A program made the translations under genes and the position numbers. From Galaxea fascicularis (Eukaryota > Cnidaria > Anthozoa > Scleractinia > Euphylliidae), in NCBI GenBank assembly GCA_948470475.1, contig OX419346.1, positions 18,706,917-18,770,916 on the forward strand: a DNA stretch of 64,000 nucleotides. The letters are read 5' to 3'. Every line of letters starts with the position of its first letter. The first letter of the stretch is position 1. This document shows positions 25,301-37,300 of the stretch, piece by piece. Under the pieces are notes generated by a model. It did not search any database, was not told where the DNA came from, and was given only the letters and a program-made list of their open reading frames with translations.

Positions 25301-28300
25301 TTGACGGGTTCCGGACCCAGTTTTTCTGTAGTGTAAACGCGCCTTCTAAATGTAAACATAACGCCATGAGGTCAATTTTAAGGTGGCAAAAGACCACTCA
25401 ACAAGTAGAAAATATATGGACGCTTTAATTTAACGTCTTGATGCATGAAATATTTGTGGGTTACGTCTAGCCAATCAAATCTCTCAAAACTTTCACGTAA
25501 TTTAGTTTAACTTCAACTAAGCGATATGGATAAGCGTAATAAATTAATTTTCAAGTTCTCTGAGAGATATTAACTCACATAAAAATCTAATTAAGTTTGT
25601 ATTTAACTGCCTTCGTTCTTCACTTACAATGCACACCAAGAAAAGCACTTGCATTGGCGGATGGTGGTACACCATTGTCCGCCAAGCACCAGTATTTTCC
25701 AGATTTATTTCTTTGGGCTTCAAAGCTCAGTTTCTCTCCCATTCCGACAGTTTTGCCATCTTTTATCCACGTTAGCTTTGGTGACGGGTTGCCACTAGCA
25801 TCACAATGGAATGTAACGTTGGTACCTTCAATAACAGTCTGGTCTGATGGCCGCCTAATTAAGTTGGTTGGGACTGCAACAAAAGTAGGCAAGTAAAGAT
25901 CAGAACAGAATATAAAATCTCTCGGAACACTGCCGCTGGGACATTGATTTTTGACAGTATGGATGGATCCGTTGAGTGTATTAAGTGTTTTGTAAGTTAT
26001 TAAAGACCTATTGAAGTATAATGACTCTCGTCGCACACTAAGATCTTCAAACAACAGGTCGCTTGATGAGCCTAGAGCGAATCTTAAAAACGTATGGTGA
26101 AAGGGCTTTCTCCGTGTCGGCACCAAGGTTCTGGAATAAACTACCACTCCAAATCAGGCTTCTATCATCAGAGGCAGTTTTAAGGCTAACCTTAAAACTT
26201 ATCTTTTAAAGCGTGCATTTGATTTGTAGTTTTTACTTGTAGTTTTCACTTTTTATTTGTAACCTTATTGTATTGTATAGCGTATTTAATTCTTAAGATC
26301 TTAATTTTTAGCGTTTTAGAGTATTGTAAAGCGCCATGGACAATTAATGGAAGATGGCGCTATAGAAATGTATATTTATTTACATAAGTTGAAGGACTAA
26401 AGAGGACGCATCGATTCTTTGTGACTCTGAGTTTCGCGTCTAAGCGCTCGTCAAAAAAGAGTCACAGAGAATCGATACGTCCTCTTTAGTCCTTCAACTT
26501 ATGTATACTTAGCTCTACTACCACAGCATTGAGCACTTTATGCCAAGGTAGACTCTACCTCCACATTTGTATATTTATTTACTTTTATTTATTTATTTAT
26601 TTATTTCAATGCTTAGCGTCTTTAAAGAAATACATGCACACATCCTTTTAATGCCTTATGAGGCACATAAGGCCCAGTTGTCTTAAAAAAAAATACGACT
26701 TAAATCTTAAACCACTAAATAATATCAAATCCTCTTTACCATTTTACTGAGTAATATCACGCGACCGCAAAAAAGTCGGGGTATGGTGGAGCTTCTCAGT
26801 CAATAAATCGTTATACCCTGTCTAACAAAGCATATCAGAAACCTCTGCACTGCGGACAAATATAACAAGAAGGTCCAAAGGCGTATACTTGTGTGATAAT
26901 TGTGGGACAAAATTACAACAACAGTCTTTAGCCTGGTTTTCATTTGTGTGATAGTGAGGGACACATAATTCATTTGTTTTCGGGGTTTTTTGGATGGGAA
27001 GATAAGGGCTCATTCTACAGCGTGTTTGTCTTCTGATACCCAGAAGCTTTAGGATATCACCTCTTAAGTCACACCAACTACTCCAGAACGATGATTTGAA
27101 AATAGAAAGTGTTGCTGGTTGACCTTTGACTGGAACATGTCGTTGCTATTTCAATCCTCAAAGAGATCTATAGGCCCGAGTGTTACAATGTTGTCCAATT
27201 AAGGCTTCCACCAAATGTATTTGGGAATGTAACAGAACTTGTCAGGAATCAAGTAGGGAGCAAAACGCTACCAAATTCACGATCACTCATGCAAAATGTT
27301 TACGGGGTGTCTCATACTTAATAAAATCACGTACAATTTTAAACGGCGGTTATTAAGTTGAATTAGAATAATCTCCCTACCACGGACAATGAATAAGGTG
27401 ATTACGGTAAAGAGAAGAGCGCCTTTGTAACATTTCAGAGTTGGTGTCTATGAATACGATTTACCGCCGGTACGATTATTTACTTACACTGTACATTTAG
27501 ATAAGCAATTGCGTTAACAGTTGCATTGAAGCTGTTTTCAGCCAAACACCAATATCTTCCAGAATGATTCCTTTCTGCCGTAAAGGAAAGAGTGCTTTCT
27601 ACACCCACGGTCATTCCATCCTTAAGCCATCTGATCTGGGGATCTGGGTTTCCGGTGGCATTACAATAGAATGTTGCCATAGCACCCTCGATAACAGTCT
27701 GGTTTGTAGGCTCCATGTGTAAACTCGCAGAATCTGTAGTAAGGAACAATCAAATAATATTTGTCCTGCGAGTAAGGAACCGAATTAGTTTGACGCGACT
27801 TCAAATGACTTAATATTAAGGATTATTTGTCTAAGATAAGGAAGGAATTCACCCATGTTCATCGTCACCATCGTCGTCACCATCTTGGTCGTGATCATCA
27901 TCATCATCATTATTGTCATCGTCATCGTCATCATCATCGTCATCATCATCGTTATCATCATCGTCATTGTCACCGTCATCATCATCATCATCATCATCAT
28001 TGTCATCGTCATCGTCATTGTCATCGTCATCATCACCATCATCATCATTATCGTCATCGTCATCATCATCGTCATCATCATCGTTATCATCATCGTCATT
28101 GTCACCGTCATCATCATCATCATCATCATCATTGTCATCGTCATTGTCATCGTCATTGTCATCATCATCATCATCATCATCATGATTTTAATCGTCATCA
28201 TCACAATAAACATCAAAATTGTCATCGTCAACATCACCATTATAACTCATTTGGCAGAACCTCTGACAACATGCTTCGTTTTATGCCAGTCATTTCTGTT

Positions 28301-31300
28301 GTCAGGAATTTCCTACAATAGCGAACTTTAGAATATCTCCAATCTACTTTTAGCGATATATCCAACGTGTCTACTGAAGCTTACAGAGGAACCTTGTTAA
28401 TACATGCGATAAACGTATTAATTAAATAGGAGACGTTTCCGAACTTACATTTGACATCAAGGGAAGTGCTATAGTTAATGGCCTTCCCTATTCCATTATT
28501 CGCTGAACACCAATATACTCCGGAATGATTTCTTATGGCTTCGAAGCTCAGTTTGTCTCCTGTCCCCACTGTCTTCCCATCCTTAATCCAAGATATGTTT
28601 GGCGCGGGGTTACCAGAGGCAGTGCAAGTGAATGTGATTTGTTCTTTCTCAATCACGATTTGATCAGAAGGCGTGCTGGTAAAACTTGGAGGAACTGAAA
28701 GTGTTTGAAATATAAAAGAAAGTGCACAATGAATGCTATAACGCTCTCGAAAAAACGTAGGCGATATCAACCAATCGCCGTGAAGTTAACCAACGAAATC
28801 GGAAGCTTTTATAACATGTTTTCGTCAAGTAGTCCATAAATAAATGATAGTGTCAAACGTCAAGCGTCTTTATATCGATTTTTATCGCTAGCTGGTGGCG
28901 TACTTACATTGGTGTCAGGCAAACGGACGTTCGGTTGTAGTCGATGAACAAAAATTTATTGTGAGTTCGATTACGTTCGATTGCCGAACCCAATCCGGAA
29001 CGATTGCTGTTCGATTGTTCCGAACGTTCTATTAGATTCCCCGTTTGTGTTCTGAGTTGAAACACTGAATACTTACACTGGACATCAAGGAAGGCACTAG
29101 CATTGACCTTGTCATCTACAGCATTCCCTGCCACACACCAATACTCTCCGGACCTATTCCCCAGAGCATGGAGAATCAATGTCTCTCCTTCACCGACAAC
29201 CGTGCCATCCTTGAGCCATTTTATATGCGGTGACGGGTTACCCGACGCTGCGCAACGAAATGTTACCTCATCTCCTTCAGTGACAGTCTGTTTAGTTGGG
29301 GTCTCAGTGAGAGTGGGACCAACTGCAAGTTTGTAATGTAAAGTAGCTGTATTAGTACTGTAACACGTATATAAATATATAAAAAATGTAGATAAACACA
29401 TGTATATCAAGACTAGCATTACATTTTTTCCTATGTGATTGGTTCTCGATTTGATAATAGGGACCTTTAGATTAGAGTATGAGTACGACTTTTGAAATCC
29501 TGTTCGCGTACTTTAGATGATCACTAGTGACATCAATCTTGTTTCTACAATCTCCAATCTGGTAAGTAACAAGGAAGGGTGACGGTTCAGGGGAGGTGAC
29601 TGGTTTGAAATTAGAAATTCGTACTCGTACTCGATCTCCTACTCGTACTCAAATCTAAAGGTCCCTAATACTAGAGGCTGGAGGGAGTGCGCTGTAAGGG
29701 GCCTGCATTTAAAGTACTTTAAACAACTTACAGTGCACATTAAGAGAAACAGCCGCAGTAATGGTTTGGCCGATTCCATTTCCTGCCGAACACTGATAAT
29801 CTCCAGAATCGTTTTTTGTGGCTTCCAAGCTTAGGGTGTCTCCCGTACCAACAGTCTTCCCATCTTTAGTCCACGTTATGTTTGGTGTTGGGTTACCGAC
29901 AGCAGTGCAATTGAACACGACTGTTTCGCCTTCTCGGACTGTTTGATCAACTGGTGTCATCGAAAATCTGGGAGAGACTGTAAAGATATGTACACTTGTT
30001 CATGAGCATGTTACTCTAAATGTAAAAATAACCGCGCCATGAGGTCAATTTTAAGGTGGCAAACACTCAACAAGTAGAAAATATAACGTCTTGATGCATG
30101 AAATAGATGTGGGTTACTTCTAGCCAATCAAATCTCTCAAAACTTTGACGTAATTAACTAAGCAAAATTGATAAGCGTAATAAATTAATTTTCAAGTTCT
30201 CTGAGAGATATTAACTCACATAAAAATCTAATTAAGTTTGTATTTAACTGCCTTCGTTCTTCACTTACAATGCACACCAAGAAAAGCACTTGCATTGGCG
30301 GATGGTGGTACACCATTGTCCGCCAAGCACCAGTATTTTCCAGATTTATTTCTTTGGGCTTCAAAGCTCAGTTTCTCTCCCATTCCGACAGTTTTGCCAT
30401 CTTTTATCCACGTTAGCTTTGGTGACGGGTTGCCACTAGCATCACAATGGAATGTAACGTTGGTACCTTCAATAACAGTCTGGTCTGATGGCCGCCTAAT
30501 TAAGTTGGATGGGACTGTAACAAAAGTAGGCAAGTAAACATCAGAAAAGAATATAAAATCTGTCAGAACACCGCCGCTGAGACATTCATTTTTGACAGTC
30601 TGGATGGACCCGTTGAGTGTATTAAACGTTTTGCAAGGTATTTCAATGCTTAGCGTCTTGAAAGAAATACATACACACATCTTCTTTATACCTTATATGG
30701 CACATAAGGCCAAGTTGTCTTTAAAAAAAAACAATACGACTTAAGTATTAAATCACTGAATAGTATCAAATCCTCTTTACCATTTTGCTGAGAGGTACTA
30801 TCACGCGACCGCAAAAAAGTCGGGGTATGGTGGAGCTTGTTACCGCGAAACGAATTCAAATTTTTTCTTTAGTTTATTTCGTGTATGTCGCGTCTACTTG
30901 TTAATTAGCTGTCTTCTTTTGTAGTTTGTATTTCTTCTATTGTTTACTTTGTCTTTAGTGTCACCATGTCGTTACGTAACGTTACGTAATTTCTCTAGCT
31001 TTAGGATATAAATTAAGTCTTGTTTGTCAACGTTTTTGTCACAATTTTCATGGAGGTTTACGGACCATAGCTGTTTCTTATCGTTAAGTCAGTGCACCGT
31101 TAAGGTAAATATATTTTTTAACTCTATCGTACATTTGATCGTTTCTTCGTTTTCGTCAATGCATTTTCTTAACTTTGTATTGTTTGAATTTTTCATTTCA
31201 TTTTGTACAGTACCGTAGGAGTGTGGATTTTTTTTAAATAAACTGTGAGCGCGAATACGCGTAACTTCGGTTACAGAGCTTATCAGTCAATAAATCGTCA

Positions 31301-34300
31301 TACCATGTCAAACAAAGCATACCAGAAACCCATGCACTATGGAAAAATATAACAGGAAGGTCCAAAGACGTATACTTGTGTGATAATTGTGGGACAAAAT
31401 TATAACAAAGTGTCAAAATTGACACAAAAAAGCTGCCGAAGTAAATTAAGCGATCAAGCTAGATGTTTGTGTTTATGTATTAAGAAAAGACGCACCCTCC
31501 AGCTAACACGCTAACACCATCTATGCACTATCTTACAATAACGGGGGAGCGCTAAATGTAAGAATCTCCAGACTTACATTGCACATTAAGATGACCACTG
31601 GCGTTAATATTCACGCCCAGGCTATTGTCTGCGGAACACCAATATTCTCCTGAGTCATTCCTGTTAGCTCCTGGTATCCTTAGTGTGTCTCCCTGAGCTA
31701 CAACTTCATCGCCTCTGTACCACTTTACCTTCGGCATTGGGTTGCCAGACACACTGCAGTGGAATGTGGCAACTTCCCCTTCCTTTATCGTTTGGTTAAC
31801 TGGAAGCGATGTGAAACTTGGTGGAACTGTAAAACAACAACAAATAGTCTTTAGCCCGGTTTTCATTTGTGTGGTAGTGAGGGACACATACTTCATTTGC
31901 TTTCGGGTTTTTTTTTTTCGATGGGAAGATAACGGCTCAATCTAGAGCGTGTTTGTCTTCTGATACCCAGCTTTAGGATACCAACTTTAGGATATCAATT
32001 TATCAACTTTAGGATATCAACTCTTAAATCACACCAATTACTCCAGAACGCTGATTGAAAAATAGAAAGTGTTGCTGCTTGACCTTTGACTGGATTGCTG
32101 TTTTAATTTTATTGCCTCTTAAGAGATTTATTGGCCCGAGTGTTACCATGTTGTCCAATTAAGGTTTCCACCAGCTGTATTTAGGGATGTAACAGAACTT
32201 GTCAGGAATCAAGTAGGGAGCAAAACGCTACCAAATTCACGATCACTCATGCAAAATTTTTACGTACAATTTTAAACGGCGGTTATTAAGTTGAATTAGA
32301 ATAATCTCCCTACCACGGACAATGAATAAGGTGATTATGGTAAACAGAAGGGAGTAATTGAGCAAATGAGATTCGCGCATTTGTAACATTTCAGAGTTGG
32401 TGTCTATGAATACGATTTATTGCCGATACGATTATTTACTTACACTGTACATTTAGATAAGCAATTGCGTTAACAGTTGCATTGAAGCTGTTTTCAGCCA
32501 AACACCAATATCTTCCAGAATGATTCCTTTCTGCCTTAAAGGAAAGAGTGCTTTCTACCCCCACGGTCTTTCCATCCTTAAGCCATCTGATCTGGGGATC
32601 TGGGTTTCCGGTGGCATTACAATAGAATGTTGTCATAGCACCCTCGATAACAGTCTGGTTTGTAGGCTCCATGTCTAAACTCGCAGAATCTGTAGAAAGA
32701 AACAATCAAATAATATTTGCATGTCCTGCGAGTAAGGAACCGAATTAGTTTGACGCCACTTCAAATGACTTAATATTAAGGATCATTTGTCTAAGATGAG
32801 GAAGGAATTCACCCATGTTCATCGTCACCATCGTCGTAACTATCTTGGTCGTGATCATCATCATCATCATCATCATCTTCATCATTGTCATCATTGTCAT
32901 CGTCATCATCACCATCATCACTGTCATCGTCATCATCATCAACATGATCATTATCGTCATCGATCGTCATCGTCATCATCATCGTCCTCGTCATCGTTAT
33001 CATCATCGTCATTGTCATTGTCATCGTCATCATCACCATCATCATCATTATCGTCATCGTCATCATCATCGTCATCATCATCGTTATCATCATCGTCATT
33101 GTCACCGTCATCATCATCATCATCATCGTCATCATCATTGTCATCGTCATTGTCATCATTATCATCATCATCATCATTTTAATCGTCATCATCATAATAA
33201 ACATCAAAATTGTCATTGTCAACATCACCATTATAACTCATTTGGCAGAACCTCCGACAACATGCTTCGTTTTATGCTAGTGATTTCTGTTGTCAGGAAT
33301 TTCCTAAAATAGCGGACTTTAGAATATCTCCAATCTACTTTTAGCGATATATCCAACGTGTCTAATGAAGCTTACAGAGGAACCTTGTTAATACATGCGA
33401 TAAACGTATTAATTAAATAGGAGACGTTTCTGAACTTACATTTGACATCAAGGGAAGAGCTATAGTTAATAGCCTTCCCTATTCCATTATCTGCTGAACA
33501 CCAATATACTCCGGAATGATTTCTTATGGCTTCGAAGCTCAGTTTGTCTCCTGTCCCCACTGTCTTCCCATCCTTAATCCAAGATATGTTTGGCGCGGGG
33601 TTACCAGAGGCAGTGCAAGTGAATGTGATTTGTTCTTTCTCAATCACGATTTGATTAGAAGGCGTGCTGGTAAAACTTGGAGGAACTGAAAATGAAGTGT
33701 TTGAAATATAAAAGAAAGTGCACAATGAATGCCACAACGCTCTCGAGAAAACGTAGGCGATATCAACCAATCGCCGTTAAATTAACCAACGAAATCGGAA
33801 ACTTTTATAATAAGTTTTCGTAAAGTAGTCCATGAGGAAATGATAGTGTCAAACGCCAAGCGTCTTTATATCGATTTTCATCGCTAGCTGGTGGCGTACT
33901 TACATTGGTGTCAGGCAAACGGACGTTCGGTTGTAGTCGATGAACAAAAATTTATTGTGAGTTCGATTACGTTCGATTGCCGAACCCAATCCGGAACGAT
34001 TGCTGTTCGATTGGGTTTGACTTCCGAACGTTCTATTAGATTACCCGTTTGTGTTCTGAGTTGAAACACTGAATACTTACACTGGACATCAAGGAAGGCA
34101 CTAGCATTGACCTTGTCATCTACAGCATTCCCTGCCACACACCAATACTCTCCGGACCTATTCCCCAGAGCATGGAGAATCAATGTCTCTCCTTCACCGA
34201 CAACCGTGCCATCCTTGAGCCATTTTATATGCGGTGACGGGTTACCCGATGCTGCGCAACGGAATGTTACCTCATCTCCTTCAGTGGCAGTCTGTTTAGT

Positions 34301-37300
34301 TGGGGTCTCAGTGAGAGTGGGACCAACTGCAAGTTTGTAATGTAAAGTAGCTGTATTAGTACGGTTAGTACTGTAAGTAACTGGATTGTGTTGTAAATAG
34401 TGGAAATTAAAACAAAAAGGAGAGGCGTGTTTCGAGTACAGGTGTTCAGCGTATCAGCATTCTCGGCCGAACACCAGTATTCTCCTGTATGAGTTCTATC
34501 GGCTTCAAAGTTCAGAGTTTCTCCAGTATACACAGTCTCCCCATCTTTGGTCCATGTTATGTTTGGCACAGGGTAACCAATAGCAGAGCAGGTAAACGTG
34601 ACTTGATTACTCTCGGTGACAGTCTGATTTGAAGGTGTGGTCGTAAAACTAGGTCCAACTAAAATAGATAACACAACGACAATCGTATGTGCGTGGTTTG
34701 CTGATTGAATAAAATGAAATCCCCTCCATGGCTTGGAATACTTTTTTAGATTACTGAGCTGCAAGTAACAGCTTCTGGGAATGAACTCTATTTTTATGCA
34801 AACATTTCTATTGTTTCAATGAACCAATATGGCTGCTGGTCACGTGAAGGAACACTCTATTAATCAAAGGTTTCTATACTTACACAGCACATCCAAGTGA
34901 GCACTAGCATTGACAGCTTTACTCAACCCATTGTCAGCTGAACACCAATATTCTCCGGATTGTTTCCTATCGGTTGCAAAACTTAGTGCCTCTCCTGTAC
35001 CCACAGTCTTCCCATCTTTAATCCATGTTATGTTCGGCGATGGGTTACCGGTGGCAGAACATTGGAATGTAACAACATCCATCTCTTTAGCTTTCTTGTT
35101 TTCTGGTTTAATGGTTAACCTTGGAGGGACTGTGATGGAGGAGGAAAAAGAGCAAAGTTTAAACATTCATCTGTTGGCAAGAAGATTAAAATTCAACTTT
35201 GCTACTGCGCTAGGCAAATAGTCAGATAGTAAGTCTTTTGTCAACTGTTATAGGACCTTTCTACTTGGCATCACGTGAGCTGATTTACATACAAAGGTTT
35301 TATGGACGGAAAGGCTTTTATGGACTGCAGCGTAAATATAGCTAGAACTGGAGAGGCGAGCTGTAATTAGCACTAAAGTGGCAGATTCTGAGGCCCAACC
35401 GTTTAAGGGTTGGGATTTATAAAGATTTTAATGTTTTACAACTTTTGAAGATTCCGCACTTTATGAAGAACGATGTTTTAGCACGAGAAAGTAGAAACGT
35501 AGCAATAAATTGATACCAGTTTCAAAACGAGTTCGTTTAAGCGGAAAGTGGTTACACAAGGAGATAGCCAAGTAATTCATCTTGTTTTTAAGTATTCGAA
35601 ATATTTGATCCATATCCAATTTCATCATTTCATGTTCAACTTACATTTCACGTCAAGGTAGGCACTTGCGTTCACAGTTGAATTCAAGTCATTTTCTGCT
35701 AAACACCAGTATTTCCCAGATTTGTTTCTCATTGCTATAAAGCCTAGTGTGTTTCCTTCATCCACAGGCTTTCCGTCCTTACTCCACTTTATCCTTGGCA
35801 CAGGGTTACCAGTAGCATTACAGTAGAAAGTTGCTCTAGAACCCTCAAAGACGGCTTGATCGATTGGCTTAGAGCTCAAGCTTGGTGGGACTGTGGAATA
35901 AATGACCTTTCACGGATTAATCAAACGTCTGTTTTTAAAAACTGTTTACCAGTGTGTGTGTGGGGAGGAAATGAAAATCAAAGTCCTTGTTTCACTGGTT
36001 TTGCATGGCTTTAGAATACTCTACACCTTCATCACGATAAATAAATGTAAACACTTACAGAGTACGTTTAGATAACCACTTGCGTTGACAGTTTTACTCA
36101 AGCCATTGTCCGCTGTACACACGTATTTTCCAGAATCTTTCCTTTGGACTTCAAATCTCAGCGTCTCTTCAGAACCAACAGTCGTACCATCTTTAGTCCA
36201 TGTTATCTTTGGCACAGGGTTACCAAGGGCACGACAGTGGAACGTTGCGATGTGTTTCTCACGGAGGGTTAGATCAATTGGTGTTCTTGACAGACTAGGT
36301 GGATCTACAACAAGGAAGGCGTTTATGTAAACCATGTCATAGGGGAAGACAAAATAAAATCATCTGTGTGCACTTCTAACCAACTGAAAAATCGTTTTTT
36401 CATTTCATTTTAATTTAGGACACCATCTTGAGGCTTTTCATTACCAAAAATACAGCCGTCATCCATAATATAAGACGGACAATAAAAGCAGAAAAATCTT
36501 GCCTTTTTTCTCTAGCTAATCTGGACTTTAAGGTAAGCGAAGTGTCAATATCGAGAAAGGATTGAGGGTCCATGCAGCTATCGGAACAACTCACAGGATT
36601 GGCTGAGAAAACAATAAAGAAACAACAGAAACAATGGACCCTAGCCCTGAAACAATGGAGCTGAGTGTCAATAAGAACCAATGAAATAAGAAGTTATTGA
36701 GAGGTGGGTGGCATCTGAAAGGATTCTATATCACTCTACAGTGATAGTTTTAGACATGGTCACTTTGGGCGTAAATAGTCAAACAAACAGACAAACACCA
36801 TTTAAACTGTAATTTGTATAAACATGAAATTCCACTCATACTCACACTGCACGTCAAGATGAAAACGGGCCTTTATTGCTTCACCTAAGCCATTGTAAGC
36901 TAAACACATGTATTGACCAGTTTTATTCCTGAGCGCCTCAAGGATCAAAGTGTTTCCTTCTCCCACATTCATCCCATCTTTCATCCATTTTATCTCTGGT
37001 ACAGGGTTTCCTGTGGCTTCACAATTCAATGTGGCTTTCACATACTCAGCGATTGTCTGGTTTTCAGGCCTTCTGGTAAAACTCGGTGGATCTGAAATTA
37101 AGAGGATCGCCATACCGTTAGGTTGACAATCGAATTATTTCATTTTGTTGTTAGCTTGCTTATTTCGCTTTGGAGAGACATAACGCAAGTTTGGGAAGTT
37201 TGAAAGACAATTCATTGAGCCAACTTGAGATTTTTTCAGAGAAGCGGTTTCATAATTAATAAATTTTCCTCTCCTTGAAAAAAAAGCAACTGAAGTGTTC

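Larger units (their letters stand above)
24330..29358. repeat. Segmental duplication 1, left copy (array repeats 33-29)
   Basis: Exons and introns match 29435-34362 in order and orientation. Approximate edges: GGTTCTCGATTTGATA near 24340 and TGTATTAGTAC near 29358. This copy carries a composite inverted-repeat element, a LINE 3' fragment and a small MITE absent from the other copy, and lacks one Ig exon present there. Confidence 0.85.
29435..34362. repeat. Segmental duplication 1, right copy (array repeats 28-23)
   Basis: Paralogous to about 24330-29358. It keeps six Ig exons where the left copy keeps five. Copy-specific insertions are a 206-bp MITE (29460) and a solo LTR (30838). Homology stops at GTATTAGTAC (34362), next to a truncated Ig exon. 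Confidence 0.85.

Noticed and set aside
24708..25397. Repeated frames reading MGPYYFFDGVRTHFF-like peptides in the composite element
   Set aside because: They come from the same palindromic unit read in different orientations; no known protein and no start context.
27827..28331. Long His-, Ser-, Ile- and Met-rich open frames on both strands (also 32787-33312 and 682-915)
   Set aside because: They are translations of ATC/GTC trinucleotide repeats that stay open in every frame; the sequence is intronic or 3' untranslated.
36415..36681. Cys-rich 88-codon minus-strand frame, partly repeated near 42862-43122
   Set aside because: The repeat is explained by the start of the 6.4-kb duplication inside an intron; no splice sites or domain support a gene.
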